This document shows, piece by piece, positions 41,078 through 51,960 of a DNA stretch of 64,000 nucleotides. A program made the translations under genes and the position numbers. Origin of the DNA: Phytopythium helicoides (lineage: Eukaryota > Oomycota > Peronosporomycetes > Pythiales > Pythiaceae); the NCBI GenBank assembly GCA_024867545.1, contig JANFNE010000090.1:1-64000 (forward strand), in the 5' to 3' direction. Position 1 is the stretch's first letter, and each line of letters begins with the position of its first letter. Below the pieces are notes generated by a model, which worked only from the letters and a program-made list of their open reading frames with translations, did no database searches and had not been told where the DNA came from.

Positions 41078-41314
41078 ATGTCTAGAAGTAAATATAAAGG
41101 TCCTTTTTTTAAAGTTAATTTATTAAAAAAAAAGCAATGGATTAAAATAGATAATAAAAATTTAATAATTTTACCTGAATATGTTGATCATTTTGTAAAT
41201 GTTTATAATGGAAAAACTTTTGTAAATCTTAAAATAAATGAAAAAATGATAGGTTTTAAATTCGGTGAATTTATAAATACACGTAAAAAACATATATATA
41301 AAAAAAAAAAATAA
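41078..41314 (+). CDS. rps19: Ribosomal protein S19, arm B copy
   Basis: Identical protein to 10539-10775. Confidence 0.95.
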   Translation: MSRSKYKGPFFKVNLLKKKQWIKIDNKNLIILPEYVDHFVNVYNGKTFVNLKINEKMIGFKFGEFINTRKKHIYKKKK

Positions 41315-41325
41315 TATAAATAATT

Positions 41326-42087
41326 ATGGGTCAAAAAATTATACCAATTAGTTTACGATTAAATAAAAAAGAAAATTGGCATTCAAGTTGGATTGTTGAA
41401 AAAAATGAATATTCAAATTTATTACATTTTGATTTAGAAATTAGAAAATATTTTGAAAATATTTTTAATTATAAAAATATAAAATTAATTAAAATAAATA
41501 CAGTTAAAGTTTCAAAAAATATTTATGTCTATATTTATATACGACATAACTATAATTCAAAAAATTTTTATAAATTACCTTATAATAAAATTTTAAATCA
41601 TTTAAATGCTTATTTTCAAGAAAATAATATTAAAATTTTTATAAAAAATGTAAAAATTAATGATTTAAAAATTTTAAAAAAAAATATTGGAAAAATTTTT
41701 CGTTTTATAAAAAAAAATAATAAAATAAATAAAGATGTTAAAAAAATGATATATAATTTTAGTTATGCATTATATACTAAAAATATCAATATTATATCTT
41801 ATTATATAAAACAAACATTAGAAAGAAAAAAATCACATAAGAAATTTATAAAAAATATTAATAATATTCTTCAAAGTTTTTTTAAAATGTTTTCTAATTT
41901 TATAGGTTATCGTTTACAATTTAAAGGAAGATTAAATGGCTCAAAACGAAAAAAAAAATTAGTTTATCAAAAAGGAAAAATACCATTAAATACTTTAAAA
42001 TATGATATTAAATACCATTTGAATGAATTTAAAACACCTTCAGGTATTTGTAGTATTAAATTATGGATTTTTTTAAAAAAAAATTAA
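41326..42087 (+). CDS. rps3: Ribosomal protein S3, arm B copy
   Basis: Identical protein to 9766-10527. Confidence 0.93.
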   Translation: MGQKIIPISLRLNKKENWHSSWIVEKNEYSNLLHFDLEIRKYFENIFNYKNIKLIKINTVKVSKNIYVYIYIRHNYNSKNFYKLPYNKILNHLNAYFQENNIKIFIKNVKINDLKILKKNIGKIFRFIKKNNKINKDVKKMIYNFSYALYTKNINIISYYIKQTLERKKSHKKFIKNINNILQSFFKMFSNFIGYRLQFKGRLNGSKRKKKLVYQKGKIPLNTLKYDIKYHLNEFKTPSGICSIKLWIFLKKN

Positions 42088-42091
42088 ATTT

Positions 42092-42496
42092 ATGTTATTT
42101 CCTAAAAAAACAAAATATAAAAAACAATTTAAAGGTAAACTTGTAGGTAAAACAACAAAAGGTAATCAAATAGTTTTTGGTAAATATGCTATTAAAGTTT
42201 TAGAAGAAGCTAGATTAACTGCTAGACAAATAGAAGCAACAAGACGAATTATTGTTAGAAAAATGAAACGATTAGGATTTTTATGGATACGTGTTTTTCC
42301 AGATATTCCTGTTACTTCAAAACCAACAGAAAACCGTATGGGTAAAGGAAAAGGTGCTGTTTCTTTTTGGGTTGCTAAAGTAAAAAAAGGACAAATTTTA
42401 TATGAAATTAGTGGTATTTCATTAGAAAATGCTAAAAAAGTATTAAAAGCGGGTTCTAATAAATTACCTGTTAAAACAAAATTTATTTATAAATAA
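42092..42496 (+). CDS. rpl16: Ribosomal protein L16, arm B copy
   Basis: Identical protein to 9357-9761. Confidence 0.97.
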   Translation: MLFPKKTKYKKQFKGKLVGKTTKGNQIVFGKYAIKVLEEARLTARQIEATRRIIVRKMKRLGFLWIRVFPDIPVTSKPTENRMGKGKGAVSFWVAKVKKGQILYEISGISLENAKKVLKAGSNKLPVKTKFIYK

Positions 42497-42497
42497 A

Positions 42498-42571
42498 AGG
42501 CTTATAGTTTAATTGGTTAGAGCATACCGCTCATAACGGTGTAGTTGTAGGTTCAAGTCCTACTAGGCCTA
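42498..42571 (+). tRNA. tRNA with CAU anticodon (Met or Ile), arm B
   Basis: Same as 9282-9355. Confidence 0.9.
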
Positions 42572-42598
42572 TATATTTAATAATAACTTATTATTTAA

Positions 42599-43327
42599 AT
42601 GCAAAAATTAAAAAAACAAAAAATTAATAAATTATTAAATTATCAACAATTTTTAAAAAATAATTATTTAAAAACAAATCAATTAAATTCAAAAAAAATA
42701 TTATTTGAAAACCAAATTTTATTTAAAAATTTAGATTCAAATATTTTAGAATTAAATAATTATGAAAACGTTTATTTGCCTCATACTGTTTTAAATTTTA
42801 AAAATATTTATACTATTCAAAATAAATACGAAAATCAAATTTTATTTAATTTTAATTTAAATTATGATATAATTTATAATTTTAATAAGATAATTTTAAA
42901 AAATACTTTATTAAAAAATAATAATAAAATAAAAGGACGAATAACTGGTGGAAATAATAAAAAAGTTTTAATTTTAATTTTAGGTATTATTTTTTCAATG
43001 AATCCTATTAATTTAAATAGTTTAATAAATAATAAAAAAACTTTTTATTTAAATAAATTAAATAAAAATTTTAAATTTAAAAATAAAAAAAAATTTTATA
43101 TTTCTAAAAAAATAAAACCAAAACAATTAATAAATAGTTATAAATTAAGATATATAAATTTTAAAATAAATATAATTTTAAATTCTAAATTTAAACAAAA
43201 AAAAATACTTTCTAGAATTTCTTATATACAAGATATTATTAAAAATCAAAAACAAAAAAAAAAAAATAAAAAAAGTGCTCTTTCTAGAAAATTAAATGTA
43301 TATGAAATAAAACAAAAAAAAAAATAA
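42599..43327 (+). CDS. orf242, arm B copy
   Basis: Identical protein to 8526-9254. Confidence 0.55.
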   Translation: MQKLKKQKINKLLNYQQFLKNNYLKTNQLNSKKILFENQILFKNLDSNILELNNYENVYLPHTVLNFKNIYTIQNKYENQILFNFNLNYDIIYNFNKIILKNTLLKNNNKIKGRITGGNNKKVLILILGIIFSMNPINLNSLINNKKTFYLNKLNKNFKFKNKKKFYISKKIKPKQLINSYKLRYINFKINIILNSKFKQKKILSRISYIQDIIKNQKQKKKNKKSALSRKLNVYEIKQKKK

Positions 43328-43329
43328 AT

Positions 43330-43719
43330 ATGCCACAATTTGATCAATTTTCATTTTTTAATCAAGTTTCATGGTTTCTTTTTTTATTTTTAAATTTTTA
43401 TTTTTTTATTACTTATTTTTTTTTACCAAAAATTTGTTATAATATAAAATTTAGAAAAAAAAAAATAATATTCGATAATAAAAAAAAAAATCAAATTAAT
43501 TTTGAAAAAAATAATATTATTTTTTTTGTTAATAATTCTTATAAAACTTTTTGTTCTAATTTTGAATTATTTATAACTAAAAAATTATCTATTTATCAAA
43601 ATAATCAAAATATTAAAATTAAAGAAAAACCTTTATTAAATAATATTTTAAAAGAAAAAATTAATGTTTTTTTAAATCAAAAATTTTTATTATTTAAAAA
43701 AGTATTTATAAATATATAA
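43330..43719 (+). CDS. atp8: ATP synthase subunit 8, arm B copy
   Basis: Identical protein to 8134-8523. Confidence 0.92.
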   Translation: MPQFDQFSFFNQVSWFLFLFLNFYFFITYFFLPKICYNIKFRKKKIIFDNKKKNQINFEKNNIIFFVNNSYKTFCSNFELFITKKLSIYQNNQNIKIKEKPLLNNILKEKINVFLNQKFLLFKKVFINI

Positions 43720-43729
43720 TTTTTTTAAT

Positions 43730-43802
43730 AAGTGTATAGCTCAGCTGGTAGAGCACCGGACTTTTAATCCGATGGTCTTGGGTTCGAATCCCAATACACT
43801 TA
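43730..43802 (+). tRNA. trnK(uuu): tRNA-Lys (UUU), arm B
   Basis: Same as 8051-8123. Confidence 0.95.
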
Positions 43803-43805
43803 TAA

Positions 43806-43878
43806 GGGGATATATTTCAATTGGTAGAAAGTATGTTTTGCAAATATAAGGTTATCGGTTCGAATCCGATTATCTCCA
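43806..43878 (+). tRNA. trnA(ugc): tRNA-Ala (UGC), arm B
   Basis: Same as 7975-8047. Confidence 0.94.
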
Positions 43879-43905
43879 CTTTATAAATTATATTAAAATA
43901 ATTTT

Positions 43906-44205
43906 ATGCAAAAAAAAATAAAAAAAAATATAAAACAACGTTATTTATTTAAAAATTTAGAAAAAAAAAGACTAGTTTTAAAAATTATTTCGAAAAATTT
44001 AAATATTCAAAAAAATTTAAGATATAAAATTCAACAAAAATGGTTTTTTTTTAATCAAAATTCATCAATTACTCGTATAAAAAATTTATGTGTATTAACA
44101 GGACGTACTCGAAGTATTTATCGTTTATTTAAAATGTCTAGAATACAATTACGTAAATTAGCATCTGAAGGATTCTTACCAGGTGTTTCAAAATATAGTT
44201 GGTAA
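43906..44205 (+). CDS. rps14: Ribosomal protein S14, arm B copy
   Basis: Identical protein to 7648-7947. Confidence 0.95.
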   Translation: MQKKIKKNIKQRYLFKNLEKKRLVLKIISKNLNIQKNLRYKIQQKWFFFNQNSSITRIKNLCVLTGRTRSIYRLFKMSRIQLRKLASEGFLPGVSKYSW

Positions 44206-44219
44206 TTTAATATAAATAT

Positions 44220-44600
44220 ATGATTATTACAGATACTCTTTCAAATTTATTTTCAAAAATTAAAAACGGTTATTTATCAAAAAAATCGAAAATAACACAA
44301 CAATATTCAAAACAAAGTATAAATATTTTAAATATTTTAGTTAAAGAAGGTTTTATAAAAAGTTATAAAATAAATTCAAATAATCAGTTAGATATTTATT
44401 TAAAATATAAAAAAAATAAAGCTGTCATAAGTGAAATAACACGTTTATCTAAACCTGGTAAACGCTTATATATAAAAAATAAAGATTTATATATAAAAAA
44501 AAAAGGTTTTTATATAATATCTACTTCTATAGGTATTTTAACAGATTTACAAGCTAAAAAATTAAATGTTGGTGGCGAATTAATTTGTAAAATCTTTTAG
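44220..44600 (+). CDS. rps8: Ribosomal protein S8, arm B copy
   Basis: Identical protein to 7253-7633. Confidence 0.94.
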   Translation: MIITDTLSNLFSKIKNGYLSKKSKITQQYSKQSINILNILVKEGFIKSYKINSNNQLDIYLKYKKNKAVISEITRLSKPGKRLYIKNKDLYIKKKGFYIISTSIGILTDLQAKKLNVGGELICKIF

Positions 44601-44609
44601 GTAACAAAT

Positions 44610-45215
44610 ATGATTAAATTATTAAAAAAAGAAAATCAAAAAAAAAATAAAATTTTTTTTAAAAGTGTTTTAGGAGATATAGATATATTTTTTATAGATA
44701 AAACTTTTAAAATTCCATCAAATATAAAAATTATTATTAAAAATAAAACAATATATTTTAAAGGTTTATTAGGGTTATTATCATTAAAATATATAAATGA
44801 GATTAATTTTTTTTTAAAAAAAAATAAACTAATATTAAATTTTAATTCAAAAAAAAATAAAAAAAGTATTTTAAATTTATATAATAAATTAATAAAAATA
44901 AAATTTAAAGGAATTTCTCAAGGATTTAAATTAAATTTAATTTTAAAAGGAATAGGTTATAAAGCTTCAATTGAAAATAATAATTTAATATTAAAAGTAG
45001 GTTTTAGTCATAATATTAATGTAATTATTCCATCAAATATAAAAGTTATTAATCAAGCTAATAATTTAATTTTTAATAGTAATGATTATATATATTTAAC
45101 TCAATTTGTAAATTATATTAAAAGTTATAAAAAACCTGAACCTTATAAAGGAAAAGGTTTATTATTAAAAAATGAAAAAATATTTAAAAAAGAAGGAAAA
45201 AAAAGTAAAAAATAA
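44610..45215 (+). CDS. rpl6: Ribosomal protein L6, arm B copy
   Basis: Identical protein to 6638-7243. Confidence 0.94.
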   Translation: MIKLLKKENQKKNKIFFKSVLGDIDIFFIDKTFKIPSNIKIIIKNKTIYFKGLLGLLSLKYINEINFFLKKNKLILNFNSKKNKKSILNLYNKLIKIKFKGISQGFKLNLILKGIGYKASIENNNLILKVGFSHNINVIIPSNIKVINQANNLIFNSNDYIYLTQFVNYIKSYKKPEPYKGKGLLLKNEKIFKKEGKKSKK

Positions 45216-45220
45216 TTAAT

Positions 45221-45817
45221 ATGGTTAATAAAAAAAAAAAAAATAATAATAATAATATTTTATTAAATTTATTATTTAAATCAAAAAATATATATGGTGA
45301 ATCATTAAAAAATACTAATAAAAATGTATTACCTTTTATATATGGTGTAAGACATAATTATACAATTATTAATTTAAAAGATGTTTCTTTTTTTTTAAAA
45401 CGTGTTTTTAAATTAATACAAAATATATTAAAAAATAAAGAAAAAATTTTAATAATTGGTAATTCAAATGATATTAGTTTTTTAATTAATAAAAAATATA
45501 TAAAAAAAAATGAAAATATTATATTTTTTAATCAAGAATGGGTAAATGGTTTAATTACTAATAAAATAATTAATAATGATTTAAATGAAAAAATAAATTT
45601 TTTATTTAAAAAAGAGGAAATAAAATTAATATTAATAATTAAAAGTTCAATTAATGATGATTTTTTAAATAAAGAATTATCAGTTTTAAAAATTCCTACA
45701 ATATCTATTATAAATACTAATCAAGATATAAAAGATATAAATTATCCAATAGTTACTAATACTAAAAATATTAAATCATTATATACTTTAATGTATTTAT
45801 TACGTAAATTATTTTAA
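45221..45817 (+). CDS. rps2: Ribosomal protein S2, arm B copy
   Basis: Identical protein to 6036-6632. Confidence 0.92.
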   Translation: MVNKKKKNNNNNILLNLLFKSKNIYGESLKNTNKNVLPFIYGVRHNYTIINLKDVSFFLKRVFKLIQNILKNKEKILIIGNSNDISFLINKKYIKKNENIIFFNQEWVNGLITNKIINNDLNEKINFLFKKEEIKLILIIKSSINDDFLNKELSVLKIPTISIINTNQDIKDINYPIVTNTKNIKSLYTLMYLLRKLF

Positions 45818-45829
45818 TAAATAAATTAT

Positions 45830-46285
45830 ATGAATAAATTAAGACCTAGAAATAAAATATGTTTTCAAAATAATGAAAACAAACATGCAAATTTAAAAAT
45901 ATCAAAATTAAATAAAAAAAAATGGAATTTATTTAAAAAAAGATTAAAATATAGAAAAGAAATTAAACCTGAAAAAAGAAATAAATTTTTTCAAAAAAGA
46001 TTATTTGAAAAACAACAATTTAAAAATTTTTATGGTTGTATACCTGAATATCAATTAAAAAATTTATTTAAATTTTTAAAAAAAAAAAATAATAAAATAA
46101 ATACTTTTAAAGAGTTTGTACTTTTATTAGAAAGTCGTTTAGATATAAATGTGGTTAGATTAAGATTAGCTAAAACTATTTTTCAAGCAAAACAATTAAT
46201 TAATCATAAAAAAATTAAAGTAAATAATAAAATTGTAAGTAAACCTAATTTTTTATTAAAAAAAGGTGATGTTATTAGTAAATAA
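45830..46285 (+). CDS. rps4: Ribosomal protein S4, arm B copy
   Basis: Identical protein to 5568-6023. Confidence 0.92.
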   Translation: MNKLRPRNKICFQNNENKHANLKISKLNKKKWNLFKKRLKYRKEIKPEKRNKFFQKRLFEKQQFKNFYGCIPEYQLKNLFKFLKKKNNKINTFKEFVLLLESRLDINVVRLRLAKTIFQAKQLINHKKIKVNNKIVSKPNFLLKKGDVISK

Positions 46286-46290
46286 AAATA

Positions 46291-46619
46291 ATGGTAGAAA
46301 AAAAAAAAAATAATTTTAAAAATAAATTTAATAATAATAATAATTTATATTTAAAAAAAAATAATAATCGATTTAAAAAAAATCATAAAAAATTTCAGCA
46401 ATATTCAAAAAGTAATAAATTTAATAATAATTTATATGTAAAGTTAATTAATTATAATAAAGTAAAAAAAAAAAAAGAAAAACCTAAATTAACTAATTAT
46501 TTATATATAAATTTAAAATCAAAAAAAGGTGTTTTTTTAAAAAACCATCATATAATGATATTTTATATCCTTTTACTTTAAATTTAAAATTAATAAATGA
46601 ATATTTAAAAAAAAAATAA
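46291..46619 (+). pseudogene. orf109, arm B copy, frameshifted
   Basis: Same as 5233-5562 except that a run of eight bases is seven here (near 46535-46545). The frame breaks after SKKGVF and stops at 46581, losing the conserved tail. A consensus error in the homopolymer is as likely as a real mutation. Confidence 0.6.
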
Positions 46620-46649
46620 AAATTTAAAAAAATTAAATGGTTTAAGATG

Positions 46650-47663
46650 TAAAATAATAAAAGCATTAAGTGGATGCCTTGGCATTAATTCTAAATTTTA
46701 GGACGTAAAAAATGCGAAAAGTTATATTTAATATTAAAAATATTTTGAAATATAAATTTCCTAAAGTAAACTTTTTCTTTGTGAAAATTTTAAAAGCAGT
46801 GAATTGAAATATCTAAGTAACTGTTAAAAAAATCAAACGAGACTCCGTGAGTAATGACGAGTGAAAATGGATTTAGGTTTATAAAAATTAAAAAAATTAT
46901 TTGAAAAATTTTAAAAAATTTACTTAAGAAGGTTAAAGTCCTGTAGAATAATTATAATTTTTATATTAGTAAAAAGAGGTATGTGTAATCTTTTTTGAAT
47001 ATTGGGGAACCACCCTCAAAACCTAGTAAGAATTAATGATCGATAGTGAACAAGTACTGTAAAGGAAAGGTGAAAAAGAACTTTTGAGTTTGAAATAATT
47101 CTGAAACTTAATGTTAACAATCAATTGGAACTTTTTAAAGTGACAGTGTACCTTTTGCATAATGGGCCAGCAAGTTTATTTTTATAGCAAGCTTAATTTT
47201 ATAAAGTAGGCGTAGATAATTCAAGTTTTAAAAAGCTTTATATAGTTATAAAAATAAGACCCGAAACCGAGTGATCTAACCATGAACAGATTGAAAAATA
47301 GGTAAAACTGTTTGGAGGATCGAACTCACATATGTGGCAAAATATGGAGATGATTTGTGGTTAGGAGTGAAAGGCTAATCAAACTCGGAGATAGCTGGTT
47401 TTCCGCGAAATCTATTGAAGTAGAGCGTTTAAAATCTTTTTTGGGGTAGAGCACTCATTGAGCTAGGGGGTGTAAAAACTTACTGAACTCTTAGAAACTC
47501 CGAATACGAAAAAAAGTAATTTGAACAGACAGACATTAGGCGCTAAGGTCTATTGTCAAGAGGGAAACAGCCCAGATTGATCGCTAAGGTCTCTAAATAA
47601 TATTCTAAGTGAAAAAGGAAGTTAAAAAATGAATACAATCAGTAGGTAGGCTTGGAAGCAGCC

Positions 47664-47696
<33 letters not shown>

Positions 47697-48240
47697 TAGT
47701 TTTTTTGCGCCTAAAATGTATCGAGACTTAAGAAATTTACCGAAGCGGCAAGTTTTATTTTAAAAATAAAACGGTAGCGGAACATTCTGTATGTTAAAAA
47801 AGATATGTTGTAAAATATATTGAAGATATCAGAAAAGAAAATGCTGGCATTAGTAACAAAAAATAATGAATAAGAATCATTATCACCGTAAATCTAAGGG
47901 TTTTTATGTTAAAATGTATTTCATAAAGTGAAACGGCCCCTAAGAAAGATTTGACGAAAGCAAATTTTGATGGGATAATTTTTAAATTAAATTTTTTTAA
48001 AAAAGTGACAAAAATTTTTATTTTTCAGGAAATAGCTTTTTTTAAAAATAAACCGTACCCTAAACCAACACAGGTAGATAGGTCGAGTAGACTAAGGTGA
48101 ATGAGAGAACTATATTGAAGGAACTCGGCAAAATGACTTTGTAACTTCGGGATAAAAAGTACCTAATTTAATTATTAGGTGTCACAAAATAGGGGGTTGC
48201 GACTGTTTAATAAAAACTTAGGACTCTGCTAAATGGTAAC

Positions 48241-48278
<38 letters not shown>

Positions 48279-48336
48279 ATTAATAGGAGATGTTTTAGCA
48301 TTGAATGGAAGTCCCAGTAAACGGCGGCCGTAACTC

Positions 48337-48393
<57 letters not shown>

Positions 48394-48831
48394 TGTAACG
48401 ACATCCCCGCTGTCTCCAATATAGACTCAGTGAATTTGAAATATCCGTGAAGATGCGGATTCTCTATAGTTAGACGGAAAGACCCCGTGAACCTTTACTA
48501 CATCTTTATATTGTTATTTTATCTAATATGTGTAGCATAAGTGGTAATCTTTGAGGCCTTCACGCTAGTGAATTGCTTAGATAATCTTGAAATACCACTC
48601 TTATTAAAATAAATAACTAATATTTTTTAAAAATAGACATTGTATGGTTGGTAGTTTGACTGGGGCGGTCACCTCCTAAAGAGTAACGGAGGTGTACAAA
48701 GGTAAGCTCAAATTGGATTTTAGTATCAATTGTAGAGCGTAATGGTAAAAGCTTGCTTGACTGTAAGATAGACATATCAAACAGGGACGAAAGTCGGTCA
48801 TAGTGATCCGATAATTCTTTGTGGAAAGATT

Positions 48832-48874
<43 letters not shown>

Positions 48875-48952
48875 GACTCCTAAGAGCTCCTATCGACGGA
48901 GTCGTTTGGCACCTCGATGTCGACTCATCACATCCTGGAGCTGGAGAAGGTT

Positions 48953-48992
<40 letters not shown>

Positions 48993-49290
48993 TTGGGTTT
49001 AGAACGTCGTGAGACAGTTTGGTTCCTATCTTCTATAGATATTATGAAAAATGAAAGAATCTAACTCTAGTACGAGAGGACCGAGAAGGGTAAATCTCTG
49101 GTGTATCGGTTGTTTTATAAGCATCGCCGAGTAGCTAAATTTATTTTGGATAATTACTGAAAGCATCTAAGTAAGAAACCATTCTTAAAAATTTTTCAAA
49201 TGAAAACTGTAAAAGACTATTACATTGATAGGTTTTAAGTGTAAATACTGTAAAGTATGTAGCTAAAAAATACTAAAAGTTTCAAATTTT
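46650..49290 (+). rRNA. rnl: Large subunit ribosomal RNA, arm B
   Basis: Copy of 2561-5202 with one base fewer in a run near 47440. Ends estimated. Confidence 0.95.
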
Positions 49291-49310
49291 TATTTAAATA
49301 TATTTTTTAT

Positions 49311-49382
49311 TTCTTTGTAGCTCAATGGTAGAGCAAATGGCTGTTAACCATTAGGTTGTAGGTTCAAATCCTATCAAAGAAG
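49311..49382 (+). tRNA. trnN(guu): tRNA-Asn (GUU), arm B
   Basis: Same as 2469-2540. Confidence 0.95.
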
Positions 49383-49400
49383 TTATTATTATATATTTTA

Positions 49401-49488
49401 GGTCGAATAGCCAAGTCAGGTTTAAGGCAGTAGTTTGCTAAACTATCAGTAAGTAATTAACTCGTGGGTTCAAATCCCACTTCGACTT
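49401..49488 (+). tRNA. trnS(gcu): tRNA-Ser (GCU), arm B
   Basis: Same as 2362-2450 but one T shorter in the variable arm. Confidence 0.93.
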
Positions 49489-49495
49489 ATTTAAA

Positions 49496-49567
49496 GATGA
49501 TGTAGTTTAATGGTGGAACGTGGGAATCATAATCCTAAAGTTGTAGGTTCAAGTCCTACCATCATTA
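49496..49567 (+). tRNA. trnM(cau): tRNA-Met (CAU), arm B
   Basis: Same as 2283-2354. Confidence 0.88.
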
Positions 49568-49578
49568 TTTTTTCTTAA

Positions 49579-49654
49579 CGGAAGGTAGCATAGTATGGTT
49601 TAATGCATCTGTTTTGGGAACAGAAGATCAAAGGTTCGAATCCTTTTCTTCCGA
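49579..49654 (+). tRNA. trnP(ugg): tRNA-Pro (UGG), arm B
   Basis: Same as 2196-2271. Confidence 0.95.
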
Positions 49655-49657
49655 AAT

Positions 49658-49721
49658 TATTATTATTATAAAAAATATAATTACATATTAATATGTAATT
49701 ATATTTTTTATAATAATAATA
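49658..49721. repeat. 64-bp perfect palindrome, arm B
   Basis: Copy of 2129-2192. Confidence 0.85.
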
Positions 49722-49797
49722 TCTTTATAAAATTATATTATTATAGAAATAAAAATAAATAAAAAAATATTTATTTTTATGTAATCCTTATTATACT

Positions 49798-50186
49798 ATG
49801 TTATTATTATCTATTATATTTTTACCTTTATTAGGCTCAATAGCAGCCGGTTTTTTTGGTTTTTATATAGGACGTCAAGGTTCTGTAGTAATAACCACTT
49901 TAACAACTTTTTTAAGTTTTAGTTTTTCATTAATAATTTTTTATTATTCAATTACTTTTGAATATGAATATATTATATATTTAGCTACTTGGATAAATAG
50001 TGGTTTATTTAACTGTAATTGGAGCTTTTTATTTGATAGTTTAACAATGGTTATGTTAATTGTTGTTACAAGTATTTCAACTTTAGTTCATTTATATTCT
50101 TCACAATATATGGCACATGATCCGCATCTTTCAAGATTTATGTCATATCTATCTTTATTTACTTTTTTTATGATAATTTTAGTAAC
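49798..50186 (+). pseudogene. nad5: nad5, truncated at the mitochondrial/nuclear-like junction
   Basis: The first 129 residues equal those of the full copy (58-2052). At 50187 the sequence leaves mtDNA within codon 130; the frame runs on through unrelated DNA to a stop at 50265. The truncated protein would keep only the first few membrane helices and could not work in complex I. Confidence 0.95.
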
Positions 50187-50880
50187 AATTGGTCTTGTTG
50201 TTCTAAGACTTTTACAAGAGCTGCGTTGTACTGATGATCTTGAAGAAGTCTTGTTGGCATACTGATCGACCGATTCTTTGCCATCCTCATCACCAGATAA
50301 ATGAAACGGAGGTCAATGGCCCTCGCCAGAGTGAGGTGCACCGGAAACAGAAAACTGTCGAGCAATTCAGCTACTACACTGCAGTCAAGTCCACGATACC
50401 GTGACGCCAACGCGCTTGTAAGAGCGATAACAGATGTCATGACAGACATATCTCGGTCCTTTCACCAAGGGGATTGGATGATTATGCGCGCACTTGTCAA
50501 GATCTCACTCCAGACACTTCCTCAAACACACACCAAGTGGCGATCACAGAGACAGCGATACTCGGCTTAAGACCACTACCACAACCAAAACCTACTACCC
50601 GCAGGGCCATCGTCATCAAGGACAATCCAGAGAATAGGGGCGTGCTCGTAATCCAAGCTTTGCACTATTGACATTGAAAATTCTGGTCATTTCCCGGAAG
50701 CTATGAGCATTTCCATTCCGTTTCGTGTCAATGTCGTGGACACGTACTTCAAGACTGAGCTGAGACGCATTCGGAAATTGTGGTCACAATCGATTTCAAC
50801 CGACAGACAGCTACACTGCACGTGCAAACCCAGAGCGAAATTTTCCGATATGTCATCGGCAACGACTCCAAGCGTCAAAA
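50187..50880. other. Nuclear-like DNA right of the junction, no clear gene
   Basis: Base composition shifts to near 50% GC at once. Several overlapping short frames exist on both strands. A minus-strand frame (50449 down to 50168) runs across the junction and has fairly protein-like composition, but I recognise no domain. Nothing mitochondrial remains. Confidence 0.6.
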
Positions 50881-51960
50881 TTGCGAAGGCTGCGCGAAAA
50901 CCCAGTACAAGTATTGCCGAATGGTATCACTTCTCAGGTCACAGCAACGCTTGATAGCGCAAACCAGACCAAGCGATCAAGTGCTGGTCCTGTTGTACTA
51001 CACGCAAGAACGTCAGAGGCAGCGAACTCATTGAAGGCACCGGCGCGAAATGTTTCTGTATCTGAGACTAAAACCACCAGATCGAAGACAGGGGATGTTG
51101 ATGCCAGTGAATCTGGCACAAATGCGAAAAATGGGCCAACTCAATCGTCATCATCAGTTTTAACTGGGTCCGTAATCGCTGCTACATGTGCTTCGTCTGG
51201 GCTTCATTCGGATACAATCCTCATCAAAAATCTCAATCCTGAGCTCAAGCAATGGATCCTTCACGCGCAGGTTCTTGCAACGTGCCCAGTTCGCCACTGG
51301 GAAAACTTCCGTGGCAAGGGAAAGTTGTTTGAGGTGATGCTTGTCGACAAAGAGGGTACGCATATTCGCGCCACATTTTTTCATGATGTCGACAATTACA
51401 CCAACTTGCTTCAATCGGGAAGCGTGTATTCATTTGCCGGAGTCAAATCAAGCAGGCATTTACGACCGAGAGGCGACACGCGCTCCAGAGTTCGAGTTGA
51501 CCTTCGCGCAGCATGCTGAGTAAAACTACTACCACCATTGAAACACCGGTGACAATTTGCGGCCTCGAAATTTGTCGGGTTCAAGACCTCAGTTCAGCAC
51601 CAACGATCAGAAGATTACGTTGCTGGCATTCTCTTAGATGTCGGTGCAATGAAGCGGTTCCGTTTAGCGAATGGAAATGAAGGTTTCAAGAGGGACGTTG
51701 TCATCGTCGATGATTCGCACAAGAAAGTTGTATGCACACTCTGTGGTCCTCAAGCTCGAGCGGATATCCAAGAATGGATGTATTTCCCGTTTTAATCCGT
51801 CGTGCGCAAATTTCTGACTATAGTGGCTTCCGCTCAGTTTCTGTTAGCTCTGGATCATCGATTCTTATTGGTCCAGCAATTCAAAGATCCAAGGAGCTTG
51901 AAGAGTGGTTTGCTTCGACTACCGCAACCACAGATTTTACATTTGTTAGACCGGCTTAGC
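50881..51960 (+). pseudogene. RPA1-like single-stranded DNA-binding protein, frames broken
   Basis: Two neighbouring OB-fold blocks match the large subunit of replication protein A. Block one (51214-51453; motifs LNPELKQWILHAQV, GKGKLFEVMLVDKEG, IRATFF and VYSFAGVK) fits DNA-binding domain A. The closing strand FELTFAQHAE is in another frame. Block two (51610-51910; VAGILLDVGAM, KRDVVIVDDS, QISDYSGFRS and SVSSGSS) fits domain B and changes frame once more near 51780. A Ser/Thr-rich linker precedes block one. No domain C or zinc ribbon follows. Possible readings are a decayed or short RPA1 paralogue, an RPA-like gene carried by a Helitron, or a real gene with read errors. Confidence 0.65.
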
